This document shows, in pieces, positions 8,494 through 16,429 of a stretch of DNA of 29,132 bases (position 1 is the first letter of the stretch; the number at the start of each line of letters is the position of its first letter). The notes under the pieces were generated by a model. It was not told the DNA's origin and ran no database searches. It saw nothing but the letters and a program-made list of their open reading frames with translations. The stretch comes from a bacterium (GTDB taxonomy: Bacteria; Spirochaetota; UBA4802; UBA5550), in NCBI GenBank assembly GCA_024224995.1, contig JAAENB010000014.1, forward strand, positions 1 to 29,132, written 5' to 3'. A program made the translations under genes and the position numbers.

Positions 8494-10252
8494 CCATTCC
8501 TTTTAAGGTATAGAGTTCCGCCTCCAGGCGTTTCTTAAACGTATCCAGTTTATCGAGTTCATCATTTCCTATTTCGGATTTAAGCCTGCTTATTTCAGGG
8601 ACCGTATCCATAAAAAGGATGCTGCTGATCGTTTGCCCTTCCGCCAGAACCTTCGTCCCTTCCTTGTAGAAATGTATTAGTATATCCAGGAGTTTTGCCT
8701 GTTTTTCCGGGCTGCAATACATGTCCTTTGGATCAAATGAATTCTGCTGTAAAAAACCGTTTTTTATTAGTTCGGCACAGAATAAAACAAACCGGTCCTG
8801 TATGGGAAGCGCGTCCGGACCAATAAGTTTGACGATCTGCTGAAGCCGTTCTTCTTCAAGCAGAATATTAATCGCCTCTTTCCGCACGGTAAGCCAGTCC
8901 GCTTCCAGTTCCGTCCACCATTCCGAAATTTCATCAATATATTCAGTGTAGCTGTCTATCCAGCTAATGGACGGGTAGTGCCGCGCGTCGGCCAGCACTT
9001 TGTTCAGAGCCCAGAAGCACCGCACAAACCTGGTTGTATGCTGGGTTACGGGCTCAGAGAAATCCCCTCCCGGAGGAGATACCGCGCCAATGATACTAAT
9101 GCTCCCGTCCTTTTTCGACATGGTTTCTACAAATCCCGCCCGTTCATAAAACTCAGCTAAGCGGGTAGCCAGGTACGATGGAAACCCTTCTTCAGCAGGC
9201 ATATCGCCCAGGCGGCTCGACAACTCCCGAAGCGCTTCGGCCCACCGGGAGGTGGAATCGGCCATAACCGCCACATTGTATCCCATATCCCGGTAATATT
9301 CCGCGATGGTAACTCCCGTATAAATACTCACCTCACGAGCGGCAACAGGCATGTTTGATGTATTCGCGATCATTATGGTCCGTTCCATAAGGGGCCGCTC
9401 TGAACGGGGATCAATGAGCTCAGGGAACTCGTTAAGAACATCCGTCATCTCATTTCCCCGCTCTCCACACCCGATATATACGATGATATCGGCATTGCAC
9501 CATTTGGCAAGAGCATGCTGAGTCATGGTTTTCCCGGTACCGAATCCCCCGGGAATAGCCGCGGTGCCTCCCATGGAAAGGGGAAAAAGACTGTCGATAA
9601 TTCTCTGCCCCGTAATAAGCGGCTGCCCTGCTTTTCTTTTTCTCGCGAAAGGCCGCTGCTTTCGCACGGGCCAGTATTCGGCAAGTTTCCCATTATAGGG
9701 ATCTTTATTCCCGGTAACCGTATAAATATCATCCAGTATGGTATATTCTCCTTCGGGAACCATAAAAGAAATGCTGCCCTTTATTCCCGGCGGTACTATA
9801 ATTCTATGGGTAATCGCTTCGGTTTCCTGCACCTCTCCGAGAATTGTTCCTTCTTCAACACTGTCTCCACTGGTTTTAAGCGGAACAAAATGCCATTTTT
9901 TCGTATCATTAAGCGGTGAGACCTTTATTCCTTTTTTAATATAATCCCCGCTAATTTTTTCAATATCCATTAACGGACGTTGTATCCCATCATAAATATT
10001 GCCTATCATGCCCGGGCCTAAAAGAGCCGAAAGCGGCCGTCCCGAAGAGCGTACGCTATCACCGGGTTTAAGACCGGTGTTATCTTCATAGACCTGTATT
10101 GTGGCAACACCTTCTTTAAGCCTGATGACTTCTCCCACCAGGTTATGCGGTCCAACCTCGGCAATATCGAGCATTCCAATGCCAACCATTCCCGCGGCTT
10201 TTACAATAGGTCCGTTTACGCTCACAACCCTTCCTGTAATTTCTTTTTCCAT
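8465..10252 (-). CDS. V/A-type ATPase catalytic subunit A, operon 1
   Basis: 595 residues, the normal length for subunit A. It hydrolyses or makes ATP in the cytoplasmic head. The Walker A loop GGFGTGKT is at about 235-242. The family-specific [17 protein letters not shown], the Walker B region ([17 protein letters not shown]) and the non-homologous insertion (about 110-190) are present. The first G of the P-loop is followed by G rather than the P of the operon 2 copy (GPFGSGKT), a small difference. AAGGGA precedes the ATG. It starts 13 bp after subunit E and overlaps subunit B. Confidence 0.95.
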
Positions 10253-10265
10253 TATGCTGTCCCTT

Positions 10266-10937
10266 TTACTTCCGGTTCATATAGTCCTCAAGGATAGTAG
10301 AAATATTCTTTCGTATTGTATCATATTTCCGGTATATTATTCGTTCCAGGGTATTATTGTATGAGACCCCTTTTTCCTCATCAACAAAAACAGCTCCTCC
10401 CGAAGAAATAGTATCGTCTTCATTAATATCTATCGTGCCGGTATAGGCGCCTCTCTTTTTTACGGCCTCCCGAATAGCTGTTTCCAGGGGCATGTCTTTT
10501 TTTGAAAGCCCGACAGTTATGTGCCGTCCTTCTGTTTCACCAAGCAGCCCGCATATGAGCCCTATTAAAAAATCGTTGTACTCTTGTTTTATTGAATGAG
10601 TGAATTCAACAGCAGATTCTTCTATCATTTCGCGAATATATTCTTCAATAATAGTAAGTTGTAATTTCTTCTTTTCAATTTTCGCCCTGTTGGTAATTTT
10701 AATTATTTCATTGTCGATATCACGCTCTGTTTCTTCATGGATCTTCTTTTTACAGGCATCTATTTCATTGTTGTATTCTTCTTCAATGCTTCGCAGCTCC
10801 CGGTCTGCCTGTTCATTGATACCGGCAATTCTGCGCAGCGATTCCTCTTTAAGCGAGTTGAGCAACCCCGAAATATCCTGGTTCGACTCAAAAGGTGTTC
10901 CGCCTGTTTTTTTATTTTTATTCATCTTTTTACTCAT
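10266..10937 (-). CDS. V/A-type ATPase subunit E, operon 1 (peripheral stalk)
   Basis: 223 residues. A long charged N-terminal helix (about 20-110) leads into a mixed alpha/beta C-terminal domain with GLSKKDMPLE and SSGGAVFVDEEKGVSYNNTLERII, typical of subunit E binding near the top of the A3B3 head. The N-terminus (MSKKMNKNKKTGG) is an extra basic stretch. It overlaps subunit F by 4 nt (ATGA), indicating translational coupling. Placing E after F differs from the standard E-C-F order seen in operon 2. Confidence 0.88.
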   Translation of the reverse strand: MSKKMNKNKKTGGTPFESNQDISGLLNSLKEESLRRIAGINEQADRELRSIEEEYNNEIDACKKKIHEETERDIDNEIIKITNRAKIEKKKLQLTIIEEYIREMIEESAVEFTHSIKQEYNDFLIGLICGLLGETEGRHITVGLSKKDMPLETAIREAVKKRGAYTGTIDINEDDTISSGGAVFVDEEKGVSYNNTLERIIYRKYDTIRKNISTILEDYMNRK

Positions 10938-11263
10938 ATAGAGATCCCAAGCGCTTCGGTCACGTAACCAATCATCGATCCTTCCAGGCCAAACTCGTCA
11001 TCAACCCCCGGGATCTCTATTATTACCGGGCGGGCTGAATTAAGGTTTATTAAGCGGATCTCTTCACGTATGATTGATGCTAATTGACGGGTAACCAGGA
11101 TTATTATGGAATCTTTTTGCCGCACAAGACTGCCCAGGTTGGTTAGAATATTAGTATTATCCGTAACCATCCCTTCAATCCCCATAAGACTAAAACAGGT
11201 TACCGTATGAACATCACCCAGCAGGTAAATAGTATCCGCGGCATCTTCTATCGAACGTTCCAT
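10934..11263 (-). CDS. V/A-type ATPase subunit F, operon 1
   Basis: 109 residues with the Rossmann-like subunit F pattern: IYLLGDVHTVTCFSLMGIEG at the start, DSIIILVTRQLASIIREEI in the middle, PVIIEIPG, and the C-terminal GSMIGYVTEALGISI. F sits on the central shaft with D and influences the direction of rotation. Its start follows subunit K by 3 bp and its stop overlaps E by 4 nt. Confidence 0.9.
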   Translation of the reverse strand: MERSIEDAADTIYLLGDVHTVTCFSLMGIEGMVTDNTNILTNLGSLVRQKDSIIILVTRQLASIIREEIRLINLNSARPVIIEIPGVDDEFGLEGSMIGYVTEALGISI

Positions 11264-11266
11264 ACG

Positions 11267-11629
11267 CTAAATCTTATTCAGTATCATAATAGCGACAATC
11301 AAACCATAAATAGCAATCCCTTCAGCCATACCAAGGAACACCAGCGCTCTTCCGCCAATCTCCGGCTTTTCACTCATGGCGCCAACCGCGGCAGCACCTA
11401 TTTTCGCGAGCGCGTAGGCACTGGTAATACAGGAGACCGCGACCGCTCCCATAGCGGCATAGGCCATCAACACCTTATCTCTTCCCGAAATAAGTCCGTT
11501 TACCGAATCAACTGCTTTTTCCGCGCCGGGCACTGCCTGGGCAACCGCTTCGATGGGAAAGATGACCAGGGCTGCTATTGCTCCCAGGAAAGCGGTAAAC
11601 AGGGTAAATAATGCTATTCTTTTTTTCAT
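11267..11629 (-). CDS. V/A-type ATPase subunit K, operon 1 (single-hairpin rotor, probably H+)
   Basis: A 120-residue membrane rotor subunit. A signal-like hydrophobic N-terminus (1-32, possible cleavage after AVAQA) is followed by one hairpin, with helices at about 53-82 and 93-117. The ion-binding carboxylate is E103 in FLGMAEGIAIYGL. Against the Ilyobacter c-subunit pattern, Y108 matches, but the helix-1 Gln position holds Leu (about L74), and the two residues after the Glu are G and I instead of S and T. The Na+ ligand set is absent, so H+ is the likely ion. Operon 2 has a double-hairpin K with the full Na+ set. The assignment to subunit K is secure; ion choice is inference from residues. 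Confidence 0.9.
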   Translation of the reverse strand: MKKRIALFTLFTAFLGAIAALVIFPIEAVAQAVPGAEKAVDSVNGLISGRDKVLMAYAAMGAVAVSCITSAYALAKIGAAAVGAMSEKPEIGGRALVFLGMAEGIAIYGLIVAIMILNKI

Positions 11630-11647
11630 TCTCTTCCTCCGGTTAAT

Positions 11648-13657
11648 TTATTCGTTCCGTAATGAAAACGGTTTAAACTCTACGCCATCACCTTTAAAAA
11701 ATTTTCCAAAAAATTCATAATACTCAAGCCGCATGGACTGGATTCCGCAGACCAGCCCTTCAAGGGCGATTATAAATATATTGCCCACAACAATTACCGC
11801 TATGGCTCCCACTGAGGTCAATGCCGGGTCTATGATACCGGCCAGCGTATAAAAAGCCAATCCAAGCCCCGCGTGACTTAACGCGAAAGCTCCGGCCCGT
11901 ATAAAAGAGATTGTATTGCCCAGGAACCCGGAAAACATCTCTATTATTTCCACTAATGACTCTACTATATATTCAAATAATCCATGAGGAAAGATCTTTT
12001 CTTCTTCGGGTATTTTTTTTCTTAAAAATATAGCAGGTAAAAGACTAAACAAAACAAACCCCAGGATATTTCTCAGCATAAAGACCGATACGGGAGCCGC
12101 AAGCAGGATACCCAGCTCAAAAGGGGCAGGCGGGGTGCCGTTTATTGTATACCGGAAAAACAGGAAGATCATTCCGCAGTACAGGATCAGGCCGGCCAGT
12201 CCCTGCCTGCCGAATAGAGATTCTTCATAGTCACGGGTAAAAAAACCATTTATAATATGCAGCACTAATCCAAGAGCGATGAAACAGGCTCCCATGGCTA
12301 TTGCCGCGAGAAAGAGCTTCATCATATCTTCCATGGGACGGAACCAGAGAGGATGGAACAGGTGCTGATGCTCATTGCTAAAGATGCTGCCGTATAAAAA
12401 GCCAAAAACCATTGCCGAAAGACCGGCAAAAACCAGGAGCCCTCCTGCTTGCGAGAAAAGATTTTTTTTCCGAACCTCTTTGGGGGGTTTCTTTTTCGCA
12501 AGATACTTAAGCAGCAGGCCCGTAAGGATTAGAACAAGGCCCTGGCCAACGTCGCCGAACATCATCCCAAATAGTACAATATAGGCAATACCGGCAATTG
12601 GGGTTGGATCAATTTCACTATTCCCGGGAATTCCCAGGTTTTTTACGATCAGTTCAAAGGGCTTAAAAAAACGGTTGTTCTTAAGAATCACCGGAGCATT
12701 AGGATATTTAAGCCGGGTCTCCCGGCGGCTCGATATAGTAAGAAAGAAATCCCCGCCGCAAATCTTTTTTAGCAGTGAAGAAAGCTCCCCTGATCTTTTC
12801 ACGTCTATCCAGCCTTCCACCAGCAGTACCTGCTTTGAAAACAGGAATAATTTTCGCGCTTCCAGGGTTTCTTTTAACAGGCTGTATTGCCGACATAAAT
12901 TTTGTATATCGGTTTTCCACTCTTCTTTGAGATTGGCAAAACTTTTTTCCGCCTGCGCGAGCCGTGCTTCAAGGACTGCGATCCTTTTTTCTTCCCTGCC
13001 CTTTTCTTGCGTTAGACTGAGTTTATCTTCAAAGCCGTATTTGTCCACCAGGGCGCGCAGGACGTCCTGTTTATCTAAAGGAGCAAAGGCAAAAACGCAG
13101 CTCCCCGATTGTTCGATGTACATATTATTTGTTTTCAGACTTTCTTTATCGCTATCGCTTATACTCGAAATTGAGTCCTTCAGGGTTCCAAACAGGGCGC
13201 TGCAGAGCTTCATGTTTTTAATCCTGTTGATATCAATACTATCAATATCCGAAGAGCTGATTTTTTCCTGTTCCAGAAGGCGGTTTTTTTGTTTAAGCAG
13301 TTCAGCTGAGATCCGTTCCCTGATTCGCTTATATTGGTCTTCTTTTTTTTTGATTCCCGCGACAAAGAGTTCATCTTTTTCTACGATCTCTATTTCCTTC
13401 CGGAAAATTACGGGCGAAATACCGGGTTCCGCGTCTCCGGTTCCGGGCTGAGAGACCAGGGTTTCCAGTTTCCCGGCCAGGGTGGTCACTTTTTTTTCAA
13501 AGAGAATTTCATTTCGCGAAATATCATCCGTATCAGAAGACAATTCCACCGGGCTCAGGTGAATGCATTCTTTTGTTCCCAGTTCAAAAAGCAGCTCATT
13601 GTACTTGTCTTTGTTTAGCGCCAGTGTTACTTTTCGTATGTCACTTCCGGTAAACAT
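11648..13657 (-). CDS. V/A-type ATPase subunit I (a), operon 1
   Basis: 669 residues. The N-terminal half (1-350) is soluble with coiled coils and links the peripheral stalk to the membrane. The C-terminal half (about 355-655) has 7-8 hydrophobic segments, starting at PTPIAGIAYIVLFGMMFGDVGQG. The essential stator arginine is R587 in SFIRAGAFALSHAG, next to the rotor ring. The neighbourhood of this Arg (AGAFALSHAG) differs from the operon 2 copy (LMALGMVTAG), which fits the different K subunits. It lies 12 bp after subunit C and 18 bp before K. Confidence 0.93.
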   Translation of the reverse strand: MFTGSDIRKVTLALNKDKYNELLFELGTKECIHLSPVELSSDTDDISRNEILFEKKVTTLAGKLETLVSQPGTGDAEPGISPVIFRKEIEIVEKDELFVAGIKKKEDQYKRIRERISAELLKQKNRLLEQEKISSSDIDSIDINRIKNMKLCSALFGTLKDSISSISDSDKESLKTNNMYIEQSGSCVFAFAPLDKQDVLRALVDKYGFEDKLSLTQEKGREEKRIAVLEARLAQAEKSFANLKEEWKTDIQNLCRQYSLLKETLEARKLFLFSKQVLLVEGWIDVKRSGELSSLLKKICGGDFFLTISSRRETRLKYPNAPVILKNNRFFKPFELIVKNLGIPGNSEIDPTPIAGIAYIVLFGMMFGDVGQGLVLILTGLLLKYLAKKKPPKEVRKKNLFSQAGGLLVFAGLSAMVFGFLYGSIFSNEHQHLFHPLWFRPMEDMMKLFLAAIAMGACFIALGLVLHIINGFFTRDYEESLFGRQGLAGLILYCGMIFLFFRYTINGTPPAPFELGILLAAPVSVFMLRNILGFVLFSLLPAIFLRKKIPEEEKIFPHGLFEYIVESLVEIIEMFSGFLGNTISFIRAGAFALSHAGLGLAFYTLAGIIDPALTSVGAIAVIVVGNIFIIALEGLVCGIQSMRLEYYEFFGKFFKGDGVEFKPFSLRNE

Positions 13658-13669
13658 TGGAATCTCCTG

Positions 13670-14668
13670 TTAATCCCGGCATATTATTTTATTCGATAAA
13701 ATTGAACCCGGTACGGAAAACCTGAGCCCTTCCACAATACGAAAAATATTCCGTACCTGGAAATAGAGGAGCCATAAATATGAAAGAACCGGGTTGATTG
13801 AATCAAAATCGGTAAAAAATCGTTTTGAGATATATTCAAAAAAATCATTCTCTAGAAAATCTTCAACCAGGGAAAGGTCGTGATTTTTCCTGGCCAGTAA
13901 TTGCCCGAATTCATTTTCCAGGGTGCCGGTTATTTCTTTAATCGCCCGCTCGGCGTACTTTCGCGCTCCCCGGGGCTGATTAAAAAGGGAATCCAGTTCT
14001 TCAAAGTAACCGGCAGCTCGTTCTTCATTCCAGTTGTAATAGTTCTTGAGACGATGATGCCAGAGAACCCTGGTGGTTCCTATCTTTCGCGCGGTGATAT
14101 CAATAAAATCGTTCCGGCTGCGGGAGAAAAGTTTTTTTGAAAAATTAAAAAGATGCCTTACGCCCAGGAAGTCTATTGTGCTTTCAATAATTTCATAGGC
14201 CGGGGGTTCATCAAATTGAACTGCCTCATGGAGATAGGTGCCGTTGAGCAATTCTTTAAGATCAATTGGCGATATATCTTTTTCAAGGATTTCCCGGGAA
14301 AAAAGATTATGGGGGGTGATATTGTACCATTGCTGAATATGAGGCGGCCTGTTGTAAGCCCGGGCTGCCAGGGCTTTAACATTACGGAGTTCGAAAAGCC
14401 GCAAAAAGGCGATAAAAAGATCGTGGTAAAATTTATTCGCCTGTATTAAAACCAATACTTTTTCGATTTGCTGCCGGAACAGGATCTCTTTTAGCTGTAT
14501 ATAATTGGCCTCATAAGCGGTTTCATCCGAACCAGGCATATAATTGGGGAAGGCAAGATGTATCTTTTTCGCGTTGATTAATTCTACATAGTCCCTTTTT
14601 TTAAAGAGAGTATTATGCAACGCATAGATCTTCGCGTGCAAATAGATCCTATCCGCGTAATAGCTCAT
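13670..14668 (-). CDS. V/A-type ATPase subunit C (d), operon 1
   Basis: 332 residues, helical, with the length expected of subunit C, which couples the central shaft to the rotor ring. Recognisable blocks include FLENDFFEYISKRFF and the C-terminal LLYFQVRNIFRIVEGLRFSVPGS, matching the 'E.RNIR.I..G' ending of the family. It is divergent: similarity to the operon 2 copy (19960-20973) is weak by eye. Its place before I, rather than between E and F, is unusual. The ribosome binding site is weak (GCAGGT). Confidence 0.82.
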   Translation of the reverse strand: MSYYADRIYLHAKIYALHNTLFKKRDYVELINAKKIHLAFPNYMPGSDETAYEANYIQLKEILFRQQIEKVLVLIQANKFYHDLFIAFLRLFELRNVKALAARAYNRPPHIQQWYNITPHNLFSREILEKDISPIDLKELLNGTYLHEAVQFDEPPAYEIIESTIDFLGVRHLFNFSKKLFSRSRNDFIDITARKIGTTRVLWHHRLKNYYNWNEERAAGYFEELDSLFNQPRGARKYAERAIKEITGTLENEFGQLLARKNHDLSLVEDFLENDFFEYISKRFFTDFDSINPVLSYLWLLYFQVRNIFRIVEGLRFSVPGSILSNKIICRD

Positions 14669-14702
14669 CGATTAACCTGCTTTCCCCTGCGTTTCTCTAA
14701 AT

Positions 14703-15008
14703 TTATTCCAGAAGTATTGAGATTATTCTTTCCTTAACCGTTTTGCATAATTCGGCATTGGCAATAAGAAATTCCTTCTCTTTTGAGATTTCTGCCTGTT
14801 CCTGTTCGGCTTTTTTCAAGGCATCCTCAATTGTTGTTTTTTTCCTCTCCTTGCTCTCTTTCAATATCGCGTTTATGGCAGCCGGTTTTTCATTCGCTAT
14901 CCTGCTTCGCAACTCGTTGATCTTTCTTTTTGATTCAGCGCGAACCTCTTCCACTCTATTATTGAATTCTTTTTCAGCCTCAACAATATTTTGTATGGCG
15001 TTTTTCAT
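14703..15008 (-). CDS. V/A-type ATPase subunit H/G, operon 1 (peripheral stalk)
   Basis: 101 residues, wholly charged coiled coil rich in K, E and A, ending in TVKERIISILLE. It pairs with subunit E to form the peripheral stalk. The identity rests on size, composition and position rather than sequence motif. The start follows the sensor-like gene by only 4 bp, tying that gene into the ATPase operon. Confidence 0.8.
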   Translation of the reverse strand: MKNAIQNIVEAEKEFNNRVEEVRAESKRKINELRSRIANEKPAAINAILKESKERKKTTIEDALKKAEQEQAEISKEKEFLIANAELCKTVKERIISILLE

Positions 15009-15012
15009 GGTT

Positions 15013-15534
15013 CTATTTGTTATAAAAAGAACGTTCGAAAAATATTTTTTCCGTATCCTCGTCCGACACTTTCCAGAGTTCTTTTATTTTTTGGTTCATC
15101 TCTTCGGTATAGCCTCGTAATAAATAAAATCCAGCCCTGTCAAAGAAAAGTATTACCCGGTCATTAAGTTCTCTCATCTGGTGAAGTTGAAAAGCCGAAT
15201 CAAAAGCTGCCTCATTAACAATAAAGAGCCATAGAGTTCTTCGCAATACAACCAATGCCCGGTGCGCTTCACAGACAGGAATACCCATTTTAAAAAGATC
15301 TTTTCCTTCTGTGGCATAGCGTCTGCCGACATCTTCTTTCATGGTGTCATAGCCAACCCATTTGCTCAGGTTTTCCAGTACGCCACGAGCTTTATCTTCC
15401 GCGTATTTCATGTTGAGCTCCGAAAAAGAGGCTGTTGTGGGGTCGGAAAGAAGCCTTTTGCTCCATCTTTTCAGGATAATATCGGAATGTTTTTCTATTA
15501 GTTCTACAAGTTTATCGGAAATTAAGTGTATCAT
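15013..15534 (-). CDS. RsbRD_N-like helical sensor protein leading ATPase operon 1
   Basis: 173 residues from the ATG at 15534, which has a perfect AAAGGAGG 6 bases upstream; a frame open to 15591 would run into the promoter. The protein is all-helical and resembles the N-terminal domain of RsbRD-type and histidine-kinase sensors: IEKH-x7-W24, G77-K-D-L-x4-I85-P86, W102, N124-D-R, and FFDRAGFYLLRGY (130-142). It has no kinase, STAS or DNA-binding domain. The last 66 residues of the core align without gaps with the C-terminal domain of the NUDIX protein at 3304-4308 (19 identities by my count). It is the first gene of the H+-type ATPase operon, 4 bp ahead of subunit H, so it likely senses or regulates this ATPase. 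Ligand and mechanism are unknown. Confidence 0.75.
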   Translation of the reverse strand: MIHLISDKLVELIEKHSDIILKRWSKRLLSDPTTASFSELNMKYAEDKARGVLENLSKWVGYDTMKEDVGRRYATEGKDLFKMGIPVCEAHRALVVLRRTLWLFIVNEAAFDSAFQLHQMRELNDRVILFFDRAGFYLLRGYTEEMNQKIKELWKVSDEDTEKIFFERSFYNK

Positions 15535-15548
15535 TGAACCCTCCTTTA

Positions 15549-15560
15549 ATTTAACTATAA
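15549..15560 (-). promoter_or_regulatory. Shared ATPase-operon motif TTATAGTTAAAT in the operon 1 leader
   Basis: On the minus strand TTATAGTTAAAT lies immediately upstream of the ribosome binding site of the sensor gene. The same 12 bases occur twice, as an inverted pair, at the promoter of ATPase operon 2 (24674-24685 and 24715-24726). It is a candidate common operator or RNA leader element. Confidence 0.45.
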
Positions 15561-15615
15561 GATATGTGTTATAAAAATTTACACATATCATATTATATAA
15601 ATACTACATTTTCAA
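15561..15615 (-). promoter_or_regulatory. Promoter of ATPase operon 1 with overlapping inverted repeat
   Basis: On the minus strand TTGAAA (15610-15615) and TATGAT (15587-15592) are separated by 17 bases. A perfect inverted repeat, GATATGTGT (15561-15569) and ACACATATC (15581-15589) with an 11-base spacer, begins within the -10 box and covers the expected transcription start. That arrangement is typical of a repressor operator. Distance to the start codon is about 45 bases. Confidence 0.55.
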
Positions 15616-15659
15616 GGAAAAGTCAATTATTAATAATAAAAAATACTTAACAGCAAAGA

Positions 15660-15739
15660 GGGAGCCGTTTAATCTTTTAGGGTGCGCTCGGGAATTAGCC
15701 CTGACAGTGTTATAAAACCTAAAAATTTAAACTGCTCCC
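15660..15739. repeat. Long imperfect inverted repeat between the two ATPase operons
   Basis: Arms 15660-15681 and 15718-15739 match at 19 of 22 positions, starting with GGGAGC outside and ending with TTTTAGG inside, around a 36-base loop. It lies just after the last gene of operon 2 and before the operon 1 promoter. It would form a stable RNA hairpin that could end or stabilise the operon 2 transcript. The nearest T-run on the minus strand (about 15637-15642) is some 18 bases away, so it is not a standard intrinsic terminator. Confidence 0.6.
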
Positions 15740-15754
15740 CCAACAACCGCCAAT

Positions 15755-16420
15755 TTAACCGGAAAATTTCCTGGCTCCGGGATACGCCGATGTTTGCGCT
15801 TTTGGCGCCCGCACAACATCCTTTACTCTCATGAGCTGGGTCTGGGTATTTCGTTCATGTTCATCCAATTTCATTTTTATGTATTTTATCGTTTCTTCCA
15901 CATTGGGAATTAGAATGTATTCAAGAGCGTTCACTCTTCGCCGGGTTTTCTGAATTTCATCCGCGATCATCTGTACTGCTTTTTCTTTTTCGGAAAGTTT
16001 GATTATATCTTTTGTTACTTCATCAAAGAGGTCAAGCGCGTAGTCGAGTCCCAGAGATGTTTGCGCGAATCCGTAGCTTTTCATGCTTCCTTCCATTTCT
16101 ATGGAAAATTGCGGTATCCTCAGGTTAAGCAGTCTTTTATAACTGGTCTCCACTGTCAGTGTTCTTTCCGATGCCATAAGCGCCCCGGTTATTGCTTCAT
16201 GGAAAGATGAATACCCGGCAATATTCATGTATTTATTCGCCAGCGCGAACTTGTCATCTATAAGATTTCTCAGATCACTGAGCTCTTTTACCAGTGCCAG
16301 CATATGGCGGATAAATTCATCGAGCTTATCTTTAAGAAGCTTATGCCCTCGTTTGGCAATGGCATGTTTTTTCCGGAGCTTTAGCAGCTCCATTCGGGTT
16401 GGACTCACATCCAGGATCAT
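15755..16420 (-). CDS. V/A-type ATPase subunit D, operon 2 (central shaft)
   Basis: 221 residues, helical, of the ATP synthase D family. It shows the DVSPTRMELLKLRKKHAIAKRGHKLLKDKLDE N-terminal helix and TRRRVNALEYILIPNVEETIKYI near the C-terminal helix. It forms the rotor shaft with F. It starts 9 bp after subunit B and is the last gene of operon 2. It is about 14 residues longer than the operon 1 copy, with a C-terminal extension (VRAPKAQTSAYPGARKFSG). Confidence 0.94.
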   Translation of the reverse strand: MILDVSPTRMELLKLRKKHAIAKRGHKLLKDKLDEFIRHMLALVKELSDLRNLIDDKFALANKYMNIAGYSSFHEAITGALMASERTLTVETSYKRLLNLRIPQFSIEMEGSMKSYGFAQTSLGLDYALDLFDEVTKDIIKLSEKEKAVQMIADEIQKTRRRVNALEYILIPNVEETIKYIKMKLDEHERNTQTQLMRVKDVVRAPKAQTSAYPGARKFSG

Positions 16421-16429
16421 AGCTTACTC

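Noticed and set aside
11267..11629. Reading the short operon 1 K subunit as a truncated double hairpin
   Set aside because: It has a complete single hairpin with its own signal-like N-terminus, glutamate and stop, and normal spacing to both neighbours; this is a known alternative form of the subunit.
12675..13451. Plus-strand frame of 258 codons within subunit I of operon 1
   Set aside because: Its translation is a Ser/Arg/Phe-rich shadow of the strongly supported minus-strand gene, with no domain and no ribosome binding site.
15535..15591. N-terminal extension of the sensor-like protein
   Set aside because: The extra 19 codons run through the promoter and inverted repeat; AAAGGAGG sits just before the ATG at 15534, which is the better start.
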